Part shown: positions 43,101 to 56,097 of the stretch, in pieces
Numbering within the stretch: the stretch's first letter is position 1
Layout of the letters: the number at the start of each line of letters is the position of its first letter
DNA from: Termitomyces sp. T153
Taxonomy: Eukaryota > Basidiomycota > Agaricomycetes > Agaricales > Lyophyllaceae
NCBI GenBank assembly: GCA_018296165.2
Contig: JACKQL020000001.1
Location: 930,001-994,000 of the forward strand
DNA: 64,000 nucleotides
Direction of reading: 5' to 3'
Translations under genes and position numbers: made by a program
Notes under the pieces: model-generated
The model's input: the letters and a program-made list of their open reading frames with translations, nothing else
Told to the model about the DNA's origin: nothing
Databases searched by the model: none

Positions 43101-44439
43101 GAGAACGCAAAACCATCGCGAGCGGTAAGCGGAGTTTGAAGGTTCATAGACACCAGCGCTAATTTTGCCACAAATAATCTCGCATATTTCCTTTTCTAGC
43201 CCTGGGGGTATGGGGCAATTGTGCTGGACCCACGGTATGTGCGGAATTGTCGGCATGCATACTGGCGGGAAGAAATTGGGGCGCAAGCTTCCTCGTTTGG
43301 AATCTTCCCAAGCAAAAGCTTTTTCCTGTTTGGCGACCATGTCAACTAATACATTGATTTCATTGCTAGTGAGGAACCCTGTGTCGTGGTCCTTAACCAG
43401 TTTTGCTCGTTGCTTGTTAGTGAATTGCTTTGTCGGAACAAAAGGTGGTGGATTCGGGTTAAGCGGAGGGATTGTCACTAGTGGGTCGCCAATAATCTGG
43501 CGTTTGATTTGAAAGTCCTTGCTAACGTGGCTGGTGACTGGTTTGGTCTTCATAGCGACGGGCTTGTACTTCTTCTTGACCTGGACTCCTTTTCGCTTAG
43601 GGGGTTTGTTAGCGACATATTGAGCGGGGGATGGAATGTTAACGTAGGTGGGGGTAGTGTCTGTAACACATGTATCAAGTGGTAAAGCTTGTCCAAGAAT
43701 CAAGGGGTTAGAGGTATCGGTAGAAACAAGATAAGCACGAGGTGGAAGGGACAAATCGGAAATGTTGCTAGCCGTAGTGTAAAGGTATGCTAGTGCAAAA
43801 TCAGTCTGTGGGTCAGAATTGGTAAGTAAAACGTCTTTGTCCAAATCACAAGAAGCTATACAAGTCGCTAGACCAGTTGAATGGTCATAGCTGATAACGA
43901 TCACTATGTCGCTATCTTCTTCAATGCCTTTGGCGATGAAAGCAACGGGGTGCCTCTGTTTCGAAGCAAACATTTTGGCGGTTGTTTCTCTTGGATTTGC
44001 CACGTGGAAAGGTAGGGATAGTGCGCCGTTGGCCAGTATTGGGGTCCATGATTGTTATAGTTGTTTCAACGTTGCTAATTGTATTGACCGTACTTCGAGT
44101 TAATACGTCAAAGGGGCGTCCGAGTAGAATGTCATAGGCGGGGGACCGTAAAACGTGGATCTGGAGGTAAATCGTTATGTTGCCAATAGTGCAGGGTACG
44201 TTGCGCGCAAGTCCTAGCAATCGATCCATGGTACCGTTAGCGCTCTGCATATTTAACACAATGTTAGGGTCATAAGATAGCCCAATGTCGCTGGTGATTT
44301 CTGCAGACATCGAAATTATCTGAGAACCACTGTCGTGGATGCATTCCACTTCCTCTTTGTTGTTGATCAGCATCATGACGGTACAAAGTGACTGAGAATC
44401 CTTAGCGACAGTGAGCACCACAGGCTCTTCTCCATGGGG
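40199..44439 (-). pseudogene. D pol: protease, RT, RNase H, integrase
   Basis: Protease near 44400-44080 with HDSGSQI (active-site DSG) and DILLGRPF. RT spans ~43300-42546 and includes WFCVLKKNGKLRIVHSLEPLN and PMGWTNSVPIFHND; the catalytic FIDD motif reads FINDV, an Asp-to-Asn change. RNase H segments follow (ILAVDTSY, IIEVDTRY). Integrase (41653-40673) has the GHRG...CHPCQ zinc finger, VDTM, VTDNGPP and NGIVERPH. A C-terminal GAGDLVLMRNTRI-like SH3 region (here KAGDLVLMRNTRI) ends at 40199; there is no chromodomain. In-frame stops such as TGA for CGA at the GAL-LVTLPMGW junction (about 42880) and frame breaks make it inactive. RT lies in a different frame from gag-protease with an 83-nt overlap. 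Confidence 0.86.
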
Positions 44440-46625
44440 TAGCAAATCAATGTAAGCTTCCACAGGGTCAACAGAAGCAAATGGTGCCTTGTCAGAGGTA
44501 AGTCCGTTAGCGGTATTGGTGTTGGATCCAAGCGAAAACTGGGGTTCTTCAATAGCAAACGTCGGCAAAATATCTTCGAAAATGTCGCTGGGGTCCTGTA
44601 CCATATTAGCACTAGCGCCTACTAATTGTTTGGGCGTAACCGCTGTCCTAAACTGATTCCTAATGTCCTGAGATACTGAGCAAAGTTCGCCAACCGATAC
44701 TGTAACCTTGGTGCTTAAAACCCGTTCGAAAACTGCCTTGGATTGCTCAATGTCGTAAATGGGTGGCATAGTTCGATATGCGCCGTCGTTAGTTCTATCA
44801 GGAGCAGTGAAATTCCTGTTAGCAGGGGGGGCGTAGCAACTAGGGATGCCAGAAAATGGATGGATGGGAGGCTGAGCGACGGGTTCCTTAGTGACAGGCG
44901 GTTGTTCTTTAGTGGCGGTACTTTTGGGTGCTTTACCTTTGTCTGCAGGCTTAGCGACAGGAGCCGGAGTTGAATCAGGAGGGGATGAAGTCGCCGGAGT
45001 GTCGCTAGTCGCGGGTGTTACCTTTGGGGCATTGTTTGCTGGTTGGTAAGCTGCACGGGGAACTTGTACACCATCAAATTTTTCACCATTTCGCCTGAGT
45101 GCAAAGAGTTCGCGCTCCAAAGCCTCTATCCGTTCTTCCTTGCTTAGCGCTCGGCTCATAGCGACGTCCTGTTGCATTACCTCATGGATTAGCAACTGCT
45201 GCATAGCCGCCTGCTCTGGATCTGGGTTAGCGTTAGAAGAGAGTCTGCCTGTGACGATTTGTCCTGGGTTAAGCCAGTGCCATTCCTCGATGCGTTCCAT
45301 GTATAGTCGCTTGCCGAAATAATTGGGAATCATAGCGCCAGATGGTAAAACGATCTTGCCTTCAGCATTACAACGAACCTTACCCTGTAAGATCATTTGC
45401 TCCAGCTTTATACAAGTGCCCCGGACCATAGTATGACCAGTTTCACCACAAAAGTGGCAAGTGCTGTTAGCAAACTGTTGACGAGGTTGGGTGCTACTGT
45501 TGGTCAACAGAGCTTCCAATCGTTCCAGGGCACTGACAATCACTGTAGTGGTTGCTAATTCCAAAGTTTCTTGCTTAGGCGCAGGCGAAGGGGCGGTTGG
45601 CAGGTTAGCGATTGGCGATGACAAATGAATACCGCTGGTGCCATTGCTGGTCTTGGTCGTAGAGGTGTCTGTTCCCTTTAAAACCCACTTCGCGCCTTCG
45701 AAAACTTGATCAACTTCATAAGGGTCCTCAGGATGGTGGTCGGGAAGAGTGATTTCAAGACGGCAAACGATTTTAGACCATAGCAACGTAGGGATACCTT
45801 GTTGGAACAAGCGACGTTCCTTGTTTCGATAGAGTTTGCCATTAGCGAGCAACCATCTGGCGATACGTTGGAAATCTCTGTAGTAGTCAGAGAATCTTCC
45901 CAAAGTTGCTAAGCCGCTGTTGAAAGTCTGGTTGACAAGTTGTTCCAGGTCACCAAGATTATAACGAGCGCTAGCATCTGCGCCATAGGGTACAACTTAA
46001 GCACTGCAGTTTTCCATTCCTGGTACGTATATGGACGAGGAGCGTTGTTGCCGATAGTAATGTTGTTGCCAAATTCAGGTAAGCCAAGCCAGGTCTCTGC
46101 CATGTCATAAGAGATGTATCGAGCTGCATATTCCTTCTTCTGCGTGTCGTCAGCGATTCCACAGTCAGCAAAGAGATATTCCAGTTCCTTGAAGTATTGG
46201 GGGAGTTCCCTAGGGCGACTCTCATCCCATTTAGGCGCAGTTGTGTCGTTGCGCGGCGGCATTCTAGCACACCGAGCAATGGGGTCATTGTTCATAATAG
46301 CAATTGTTGGATTTAGCGAAGGAAGGGGGTTAGTTGGCGATGATGGGATAGATTGAGCTTCTGGGAAGAATAGAGAGTCGGTAGGAGTTAAATGTGAAAG
46401 TGGTGCGTCGAGGAAACTTTTGATAAAGGCGCCCGGAAAGTTGGCAAGGATTTCACTAATGTCACAAATGTTTCTAGTGGTTTCAAATTTGTCGGCAAGA
46501 GGTTGAGGATGAACTGCTGGCGAAGAATGCTGAGGGGTCAAAAGAAAAGACTGGGGTGATTCAATAAGGTTTTCCAAGTGACGTTTTGCTTGAGCTCTTG
46601 TTTCTGGCGGAATGGTTAACTTCAA
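44440..46625 (-). pseudogene. D gag
   Basis: Starts at 46625, 26 bp inside the 5' LTR (MKLTIPPETRAQAKRHLENL). A capsid-like region contains PKWDESRPRELPQYFKELEYLF and AARYISYDMAETWLGLPEF. A frame break near 45905 separates it from the rest (GRFSDYYRDFQRIARWLL). A zinc-knuckle-like CHFCGETGHTMVRGTC has a longer last spacer than usual. Downstream is a Pro/Thr-rich linker into the protease. Confidence 0.82.
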
Positions 46626-46629
46626 AGTA

Positions 46630-46647
46630 CCCTCGTGGTGGGCTCCA
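46630..46647 (-). promoter_or_regulatory. tRNA-type primer-binding site of D
   Basis: Minus-strand TGGAGCCCACCACGAGGG, 3 nt inside the 5' LTR; the TGG start is the usual complement of a tRNA CCA end. This contrasts with the self-priming site of A, B and C. The matching tRNA was not identified. Confidence 0.6.
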
Positions 46648-46650
46648 AAA

Positions 46651-47027
46651 TGATGTGCTCCTATGCCGCCTAGTGCCGTGCAGGAAACCTAAAGAGAGGA
46701 CCTGACACTAGTCACTAGATAGGGTAGCTGGCAGTAGGAACTTAATAGTTGAGGGCGAGTCAGTAACCGTCCCAGAGAACTAGAGCAAAAGTTGTGACGT
46801 GGGGGTGAAGTAGAAAGAAGGCACTATCACCAGCGGAGGCAGGGGACAAACTTGATCTAATTACTAGCCAAAGTCGCTAGCGTTGCTAAGTCGAATTAAC
46901 GTGAATAGGTACCTGCAGTTGGTACCAAACTAAGTCGAAGTTGAAGTAGAGGAGGCTCGTCGCTAAGCCGGAGTCAAAGACAGGGTAAGGGAAAGAAAGG
47001 CAAAGTGTAATATCAAGCTGGTAGGCT

Positions 47028-47077
<50 letters not shown>

Positions 47078-47709
47078 AGCTAGTCGACTTTGAAGGGGGT
47101 TCTCCATTCTCTCTCCCGTATGTATGTGTCTATGTACAGTCAGTATTTATACGTTTTGAAGTATAGTATGTGAAAGTAAACAAATAAGTACTACTAGCGA
47201 CGGCGTCTGTCACTGTGCTTATGGTGCATACAAGGCGTCAGTCTGTAACTAAGTGAAAAATCCTAGGCGAAGTCTTGGCGACGCTTAATTGCTAACAAAA
47301 CCAAAACAAGAAAAGAGTCCGATGTCAACACCTGAAGCGTAGACGCCGTTCAAGTATGTTGGTAAGCTCGGCAAATGAAATGATAGTAAAAAGGTACGCG
47401 TCTGATAATTTGTCCCTATATGGTAGGAGAACGCCATTTTGTCACCAGGATCGCTAGGGTCGCTAGTAATTGTCGCTAGGGGGTCTAGGCCTTGATGATC
47501 TAGGCCCAAGCTCCAGACTCCTCATGATATTTCTCGTGCTCAATAAGTCTTGTGGTCACTAGGGTCTCGTGCTTTGGTCCAACCCTCGGGCTCGGTCCCA
47601 TGTGCTGAGTGTTGTGACTTGTGTCAAATACAAAGTAGTCAGCTGCCGCTAAGTCTGCAATGCCACAAGAATGCCGAAAATGGTGCTCAGCAAAAACTGG
47701 GGCTCATCA
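46651..47709 (-). repeat. 5' LTR of D
   Basis: 1059 bp. Carries the (AG)n tract at 47029-47076 and a minus-strand TATAAATA box near 47146-47153. Differs from the left LTR by scattered transitions. Confidence 0.92.
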
Positions 47710-48701
47710 CTGAACCCTTCACTGGCCGCGACCCTCGGAAGTGGCAAATCTTCCTGACTCAGTGTTTAACTATGTTCCAAGCTAAGCCCATCATCTTTCA
47801 GCTTGAGAGCTCATGAGTAGCCTTCGCCGCATCATACTTACAGGGCATCGCCTTGGACCACTACACCATGCTACTCCGGTTTGACCCAAACGATCCCGTA
47901 CTCTCCAATTGGCTCGCTTTCACCCAAGAGTTCTCGAGTAAGTTTGGCATATTTGACACCGTAGCGGAGGCAGAGGAAAATCTCTTCAACCTCTGAATGT
48001 GCAACAACAAACGCTTCACGACCTTTATCGTATGATTCAAATGAGAGGCTTACGAGACTGGCTGGAATTACAACACCCTCCGGTTTGCCCTCCGTTGTGC
48101 CCTACCCCAATGGATCAAGGACATCCTTCACCTCACGCCCAAGCAAACCACCTACGACGGGTACAAGGCACTTGTTACCCAGGTCGACCAACGTTACTGG
48201 GAAGACTGCAGCAAAAACATGGCGCCCTGGACCTCTTGGAACACCTCTGGTAACACCAACTGGCAGGCTGGAGCAACCAATGGCATTTGATCCTCAATCC
48301 CCACTAACCCTGCCAACCCCACACCCCGCTTCTCTCCGGGCCGAGGAGTCCCCAACACCAACCGACCCCCAGGGCAGCGCCCACCCGCCCAGCTCAACGC
48401 TGGCGACCTCCATGACACCCCAGTACCCCTGGAGACCGACCCCAACAACCACAACAACATCCCGGACCCCGCCAACAATCAAGAAGCCCTATGTGCAAAC
48501 AGAATCCAGGACAGCCTGTGAATCGACGTGCTGGAGGAAACGCAGGAGAAACAACGGAAGAAGGGCACATGCATCCTATGTGGTGAGCAGGGACACTTTA
48601 TTCGCAGTTGTCCTAAACAACAGGTGATGGGACGCGCCATGTGGACGATCGACGGAGAGGACTGTAACTACTAGTTCATGGAAAACAAGTCAGCGGTTTA
48701 G
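47710..48701 (+). pseudogene. A2 gag, C-terminal part
   Basis: Continues A2 gag after element D, at EPFTGRDPRKWQIFLTQCLTMF. Includes the capsid-like domain and the zinc knuckle CILCGEQGHFIRSC. Several stops (for example TGA near 47996 where C has CGA) and the TAG of the NYQF position shared with A1. Confidence 0.88.
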
Positions 48702-51700
48702 GTCTGGAAGACGCACTAGACCGCGGACCATACCCCGACATCTTCTCCGCCCCAGCCACACTCCTCTGCGCAATGGTACTCACCCCGGATAATCCTCCAG
48801 TACATCTCCCTTCCCACTCATCCACCAACCTCCTCCTCTGCACCACTCTCCCCTTCACTACCAACCCCGTCCCCACACTAGTCAACAGCGGCGCCACTGA
48901 CAACTTCATTGATGAATCCCTGGCAGTGCTCACTCCCCACCTCCTCCAATGCCTCCCCACCCTGATCCCCCTCAAACTTTTTGACGGAGACCCCACCCCA
49001 GCAGGAGACATCACACACTGCCTGGAAATGACCATGACCTTTGCCAACGGACGACAGCAAGAACTCTGACTACTTATCACCAAATTACACCCCTCCGCCC
49101 CTGTCATCTTAGGGTTCTCATGGCTCCGCTCCACCAATCCCTGCATCGATTGGCCCAGTCTCACCCTCCGCCTCGACCAGGACAACCCCACCGACTCCGG
49201 GCTGGTACCCTTTGACGTCTCACCCCCCTCCAAGAACTCTGAGACCATGATCGACCAACCCCGGACCCCTCCGCAACTTCGCTCTAGGTCTGCATGGTTG
49301 TTTGTCATCTATGTCCGACTTGGCGGCTCGCTCAAGGTACTCCCCGCCCTTGTAGACAGCGGCGCCTCCGGTGTCTTCATCAGCAACCAACTCAATCTCT
49401 GATGCAACGACCTTGACAAACCCCTCGAGCTCCAACTCTTTGACGGGGGCCCCATCACGACAAGAATCACGCAGTACCATGACAACACCCTCACCCTCGA
49501 TAACGACCTGCAATTCCAGGCCCGACTCCTTGTTACCCAACTACCCCTGTTGACCCCGATTGTGCTCGGACTCCTGTGGCTGCAAGACGTCAATCCCGAC
49601 ATCAACTGGAAGAACCTCACCATGCAATTCCCCGGAAGCAAGCTTAGTGGCCGCCATCCACCTCCACCTCCAGTCTATCTCTGATCTCAACGTTCCCCGC
49701 CCCAACACCATCACCTCCGGAACAACTCAGGATTCCCCAACTCCCGACGCCAACCCTGACAGAGAAAGAAGCACAACTCCATCTCGATCACCCTCAGACA
49801 AATTACGACGGCTGCCCCCCAACATACTCTGAAATTGATATAAGGGCCCGCGCTACCCTGACCAGTGACACCCAAAGCCCCCGACTGACCCTGATGTCAC
49901 CCCGGACCTGACTGTTACACCTACGGTACCCAACCCTGTTGACCCTGGAGACCTCAACATTAAAATCATCAGTGCTGTCCCCTTCATGCGCCTCCTACAA
50001 GAAGGCACCCCCGCCTTCCAGTTGCAAGTCACACCAGCCCTACCTGAGAAATACCTCTGCGCAGGGACTACTGTGCCAGAAAGCAAGACGGAGGAACAGA
50101 TCCTATCCAAAGTAGTTCCCCCGGAGTATCATGAGTTTGCTGATGTGTTCTCCGAAGAAAGTGCCAAGAAACTCCCTGCACACCGCTCCTATGACCACAA
50201 GATTGACCTCGAAGAAGGTACCTCACCCCCGTTTGGCAAGATCTACAACATGTCCAAAACCGAGCTCCGGGCCCTGAAGGAATACCTCGACAACATGCTT
50301 GGCAAAGGTTTCATATGCCCATCGATCTCCATGGCTGGCGCCCCCGGTTCTGTTTGCCAAAAAAAAAGACGGATCCCTCCGACTCTGTGTGGACTATTGG
50401 GGACTCAACAAAGTCACCAAAAAGAACCAGTACCCCCTCCCCTTAATCGGAGACCTTGTTGATTGTCTTCGCAGCGCCAAGATTTACACAAAAATCAACC
50501 TCCGTTCCGGCTACAACAACGTCCGGATCGCCCCGGGACATGAATGGAAGACCGCCTTTCGCACCCGCTATGGCCTCTTTGAGTATCTCATAATGCCCTT
50601 TGGAATGACTAACTCCCCCACCACCTTCCAGTACTTCATAAACGACATCTTCCATGACATGAACGACGTTTTTGTCATTGTATATTTGGACAATATCCTG
50701 ATCTACTCAAATTTGCCGGCGGAGCATTCGGAGCACGTCCGCCATATCTTGGAATGACTTCAAGAATATCACCTTCACACTAAACCTGAGAAGTGCTCCT
50801 TCCACACAACAGAAGTCAAATATCTCGGAGTCATTGTCACCCCCGACAGTGTGCGCATGGACCCCACCAAGGTCGACGCAATACTCAACTGGCCCTCCCT
50901 GCAGAACGTCAAGAAGGTACAGTCCTTCTTGAGGTTTGCTAACTTCTATTGCCGCTTCATCAACAACTACTCCGGGATCACCAAACCCCTCAACTGACTC
51001 ACATGGAAGGACACCCCTTGGGACTGGGACAGCAAGTGCCAGAGCATATTCCTCCTCCTGAAGAAGGCCTTCACCTCCGCTCCGGTCCTCCACCATTTCA
51101 ACCCCTCCCTACCGATTGTGCTCGAATATGATGCCTCCGACTACGCTATCGCTGGGATACTCTCCCAGTCAAACTCGGGGGGCAAGGATCTCCACCCCAT
51201 CGCCTTCTACACCCGATCAATGATCCCAGTGGAACTCAACTACGATATTTACAACAAGGAACTCCTTGTGATTGTCGAAGCCTTTTGTCAGTGGTGGGCC
51301 TACCTCGAGGGGTCCCCGCACCGCATCCAAGTCTACTCTGATCACAATAATCTGCAATATTTTACGACCACAAAACAGCTCAGCCACTGCCAAGCTCGAT
51401 GGTCCGAAACCCTCTTGGAGTATGATTTTACTATTCACTACTGCCCTGGGTGACTCGGCGCAAAGCCCAATGCCCTCACTCGAAGACCCGACATGTATCC
51501 GAAGAAATCGTTCGAAACCAAATGAAATGCATTCAACCATCGAGTGGTAATCCCACCCAAACATCTACATGCCATGCTGATTTTAAACGAAGAAGGAATC
51601 CTCCAGCAAATCAGGAATTCACCCCCGGACCCCTTCTTCAACCAGCACGACCCCTGCAACAACTCCAACAAGTCGAGCGTAGACAACCCCTTTTTGCTAT

Positions 51701-53052
51701 CTCCGGACCACCACCTCCTGCTCCGGAGTGGACAAATCTACGCCCTGGACCACAAGTCCATTTGCCTCGACATACTCTGACAACACCATGACCACAAACT
51801 CTGGGGGCACCCAGGAATTCATAAGACCCTTCAACTCATCTCCCAGACTTATTTTTGGCCAGGAATGAAGAAGGACGTCACACGATACGTAAAGGCCTGC
51901 AAACCCTGCCTATGGGCCAAAGTACCCCGCCACCGCCCCCATGGATTACTGAAACCCCTCCCTGTCGGTCACCGCCCCTGGTCCTCAATATCGATGGATC
52001 ATATCGTCAAACTCCCCGACTCCAAAGGTTTTGATGCAATCCTTGTCATTGTCTGCCGCCTTACTAAACAAGCCCTCTTCATCCCCTGCCACACCACCAA
52101 CACCACTCCGGATTTTGCCAAACTATTTCTCAAACACGTATTCTCCAAACACAGACTTCCCGACGACATTGTCTCCGACTGCAGACCCCTATTCATATCC
52201 CATTTTTGGCAATTGCTGTGCAAGGCGCTTGAAATCAAAACCAGCCTCTCTACTGCCTATCACCCAGAAACTGACAGACAAACTGAACGTGTAAACCAGA
52301 TGTTAGAACAGTATCTTCGCCTCTACATTAACTATTTACAGAACAACTGGCGTGCAGAGCTTCTCCTTGCCAAATTCACCTACAACAACATGCCTCACTC
52401 TGCCACCAGAGTTTCCCCCTTTTACGCCAACAAGGGCTACAATCCCCGACTCACGCTGTCCCTCAAAGACATCCCTTCCCACGTTGCCCACGAGGTTGCT
52501 GAGGACCTCCAATCCCTCCATCAATTCCTCCGGGATGAGATCGACACTGCCAACCAAGCCTACTCCAAGCACGCTGATGCCCATCGCAAGCCGACCCCCG
52601 ACTGGCCCCCCGGCACCTTGGTCTGGCTCGACCGGCAAAATTTCAAGACCTGGAGGCCTTCCATCAAACTTGACCACAAATGCCTCGGCCCCTTCAAGGT
52701 CCTCCGGAAGGTCTCCACGCACGCTTACAAGCTCGACCTGCCTCTGGGCCTGAAGGGCCTCCACCCTATGTTCTACGTTCAACTCCTTGAAAGGCACACT
52801 CCAGACCCCTTCCCCAGCCAATGCCCCAGCCGACTGCCCCCCGTCAAAGTCAAGGACGAGTATCACTACAAGGTCGATGAGATCCTTGACTCCTGGATAG
52901 TCCGCAGCCGACTCCAGTACTTGGTCTGCTGGAAGGGCTACAGACCTGAGGACGACACATGGGAACCCCAAAAGAACCTCAACAGAGCCCCCGACAAACT
53001 CCGGGACTTCCACCGACAAAATCCCGTCAAGCCCCGGAACCCCTGGGACTGA
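48702..53052 (+). pseudogene. A2 pol: tandem protease, RT, RNase H, integrase, chromodomain
   Basis: Both protease domains are present (NSGATDNF near 48890, DSGASGVF near 49362). RT near 50340-50760 has YLDN instead of YLDD. RNase H follows, then integrase (51865 on) with the zinc finger, SMDHI and the TERVNQ segment, and a chromodomain ([24 protein letters not shown]) ending at TGA 53050-53052. Integrase to chromodomain is open for 395 codons. Most differences from C are R-to-Q/C/H/W/stop, E-to-K and D-to-N, the signature of C-to-T/G-to-A transitions. Confidence 0.9.
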
Positions 53053-53278
53053 CCCAACACAGATGGCAGTAGTGGGTGTAACCCCCGCCTCTGGGTTCAC
53101 CAGGGATTCAACTCCCACCAGTACTCTCCTACGTGTTTTCACTTACTTCTCTCCTCACTCTATCTGAAACTTCCCACACTCAGCAGAAGGACCAGAGAAT
53201 GTATAGCGACAAGCGGTGAATGTACATATCGAACAAGAATGGACAGAGAACAATTCAACAACGGAGTCTGAGTCCCCC

Positions 53279-54882
53279 TCACTCCTCCTCCTCCTCCGAC
53301 CCTAACCCCACTACCCTTCCCACCATGAACACTTCCAACTGCACCACTACTGTCGCCAGAACCTCGAGTTGCCTGGGAAGCGGTTCTCCCATGTCCGTCG
53401 CCATCTCCCACCACGCTCTGGGGTCTGCCGTCACCCTCCACCGATGCCCTGCCAACAGACGCCCCATCTGCGTAACCCCTTGACCCAACTCCGGTGGAAG
53501 GTCCCTGGGCATCCTCGCCAACCCATCATGAATGGACCCCAATGCTGCCGACGCTCCATCGAGAAGGATGTGATGCTCCCTGGCCCAGTCTATGGAAACG
53601 GAATCAGTGCTTAGGAGACGGGAAGCAAGGAAACCACTCACAAAGCACTCCTCGCCAGCCTGAGGCCGCCTCATTGGCAAGCCATTTCTCCCGCCGCCGC
53701 GCCCTCTCCACTGCCACCCAGACTTCCCCAGCGCTGGAACCCTGCTGAGTCTCCCGTGCCCCTGAGCCTCCTGCCTGCTGCATCGCCACCTCCGCCACCT
53801 TTGCCCACACCTGCAAATGCACCATCTGCACCTCCAACTCCTGCAGGCAAGACAATTGCTCCGCAGCAGTCCCCACGGCGATGTCCTTGTCCTTCCGCAC
53901 CAAGTCCTATTCCCTCCGAACCCCATCCAGCTCCCGTCGAGCCCCGTCCCTCTCCTCCCATACCCCCTGAACCTCCTCCTCGCATGCGACCAACAACCAT
54001 TCCAAGCTCTCTACCCGACGCCGCAGATAGGCCTCCGCAACCGACCACAACCTATCCATGGACTGCTCAATGGGGGCTCCAGATGTAGGGGAGTATACCA
54101 CGGAACCAGGGGGGCCCCCCATTACCTGCTCACCCCACGCCCACTTACTGGGACCTGCCTTGGGTGAAGGGGATGCTCTCTGTTTCCCTTTCTCCTGTGT
54201 GGAAGGGGCCCCCTCCCTCCGTCCACCCCACAGGGGCCCCACCTTCATAGCAGGCATGCTAACCTGTTCCCCTTCTCCAGCCCCAGAGCCCCTCCCCAAC
54301 ACTCTGCCCTTCCGCCCTTCCTCCAGTTGCGCTGCAACCCAACCTTGATCCCACCCTTGCTCCGCCGCGATGCAGGCTCCTCAAATTCACACTGCTCCCC
54401 TTGTTGGGTGCAAGACACACTGCAGGGGCATATTGGTCCGGGAAACATAAAGCTAAGTAGCCACTCACTGGGGCCGCTGCCTGACACCACTCGAGGGTGG
54501 GGGGACCCCTCGCCCAACCCACCGCCTTGGCAAACTGCTCCAGCGTCACCTCCGCCTGTACCACCCTTGAACCCTCTGGGACAAGCCGGACCACCCCTAG
54601 ACAAATGCCAGACTTGGAGTGTGTAGAAGGGGCCACGCCCACCAGTGGCTGTATCATGTCTGCACCAGACAATGGCCCTGAGGGACCTGCCACGGCCGCG
54701 GACAACTCTGCAAAGGACCAATCAGTATTCCTGAGTACATGAGAAAGACCGCACTTATGGCTATGGTACATCACCTCGATCCGACGGCAATCTTGGCGAC
54801 CCTCTGAATCTTTGAAAGACAATGGCTGGGATGGCAGGGACAGCGACCTAGATGCTGTGGAAGAATAAGCTGAAGAAGACAT
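53279..54882 (-). pseudogene. antisense gene of A2
   Basis: ATG 54882 (MSSSAYSSTASRS), same slot and direction relative to gag-pol as in C. Intron 1 is preserved with GTGAGT and CAG ends. In the Cys cluster, about 100 bp holding the second CX2CX6C half are deleted after EEPAS, and a 2-nt deletion disturbs the first cysteine. Coiled coil and C-terminal domain (WAREHHILLDGASAALGSIHDGLARMP) remain, ending GLGSEEEEE. Intron 2 (52 nt) has the same site and phase as in C with different sequence. Confidence 0.8.
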
Positions 54883-55095
54883 TACAACAAGCTGGGAGAC
54901 TCCCGGGTGCGTCCACCCCTTTTAATAACTTAGAAAGGAGCCCCTGACAAATGGCAGCCGCACCTTGGCTTCCTTCCCCACGCCGCCACCACTCGCTGCA
55001 GTTTGATCAATATTGATCAAATTTGATTCCCATGCCCTACCGATCCCCGACTTGCTCTCCGCATCTTGAGGGTCTCGACGCTGAAGGGGGGGTAA

Positions 55096-56092
55096 TGTCA
55101 TGACCTGCTCCCTAGACACTGTTCCCAACCCCTCCCGATTTCCTGTCTAACTCCCCTAAACCCTGCCCACACTTTTGCGCCCACATTGGATAACTCTGGT
55201 GCTTCTCCAGCAAACCCTGACGGCAACTCCAACACCCTCTCTGTAGCCATCAACACTCCCCCTGAAACCTTCCCCCACCATTCCTGGCCACATCATACAT
55301 TCCCGACCCCCTACCCTAGTTTACCCGACCCATCCCGGAGTATCACGACGTCCTCGGAGCAGCATGCGCCCCCAACTGATCCCATCAGAATACCGCTGCG
55401 GCCCGCCCTTGGATTGTACCCAACACCCATTGACTCCGCACTGCTCTGTCGACTCCCGCCGCCATATCCACTGCCCTCCGGAGTACCCAGTAGTCAGTAT
55501 ATAAGTCGTAGAATAACTCCTCAAACTTTAGTCTTAATATTACATTTACCGGTTTCCTATGTTTCATCTCTTGTCTCATCTCTGTTTCTATTTTTAAGTT
55601 TTGAATCTATCTTTCTCCTCAGTCTCATCTTGTCTCCGTCTCATCTCAACTGTACATATTTCCTTTGTTCTTCTAAGTTCCTCTTGCTCCCTACGTCTGT
55701 ACGAACTCCACGCATGTGCCATGACCCAAAAATTCTTATGACAACTCCGACCCTTGTTCCCTGCTCGGCCCCAGGACCCATCAGGCCCTGGTAATCCCCT
55801 ATCCAACTCCAGCCCTGCCCCCATCACTCGAGAAGCCTCCGCTCACCCTGCAATCTATTTGCGCGCCCATGAACTAGCCCTGACACCCGCCCTGGGTCAA
55901 CAACCAATACCTTTGGTCTTAGACTTCTCTGGACCAGTCAGGACTTGCTCAGGCTGCTTTCCCTAGAACCCCCTCGCAAGCCTTTTCACCTTCGCTCCAA
56001 CTCTGGACGCCCGGTTATAAGCACAGGACATCATGTCCGCCTAGTAAGAACTCGCCAGTGTACTGAGCCCCTGTCGTCAGCAGAACCTGACA
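55096..56092 (+). repeat. 3' LTR of A2
   Basis: 997 bp, preceded by the polypurine tract GAAGGGGGGGTAA (55083-55095). TATATAA near 55498, and AGTCTTAATATTA in place of AGTCTTGATATTA, a G-to-A change in the self-primer. Confidence 0.92.
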
Positions 56093-56097
56093 ACAAC

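Larger units (their letters stand above)
25719..47709 (-). mobile_element. element D: Ty3-type retrotransposon without chromodomain, minus orientation
   Basis: LTRs 25719-26778 (1060 bp) and 46651-47709 (1059 bp), TGATGTGCTCC to GGGGCTCATCA on the + strand. The TSD is 4 bp, CCGA (25715-25718) versus CTGA (47710-47713), one C-to-T apart. Orientation is minus: a tRNA-type primer site beginning TGGAGCC abuts the right LTR and a GGGGGAGGA polypurine tract abuts the left. Gag-pol runs leftward from 46625 to 40199. On the opposite strand a seven-exon antisense gene occupies 26957-39756 and is split by element C. Net length about 11.2 kb. Confidence 0.92.
23167..56092 (+). mobile_element. element A2: chromovirus inserted in the A1 protease
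   Basis: LTRs 23167-24163 and 55096-56092, both 997 bp; TSD ACAAC at 23162-23166 and 56093-56097. Without element D (25719-47713 with TSD) it is about 10.93 kb. Order: LTR, PBS, gag (24196-25718 and 47710-48701), tandem protease, RT, RNase H, integrase, chromodomain (48702-53052), antisense gene (53279-54882, minus), polypurine tract, LTR. Same family as C, but with many C-to-T/G-to-A nonsense and missense changes. Confidence 0.93.

Noticed and set aside
47714..53052. Treating the gag-pol from 47714 as a separate fifth chromovirus copy
   Set aside because: It continues A2 gag exactly where 25718 stops, across element D, and shares the 997-bp LTR pair of A2.
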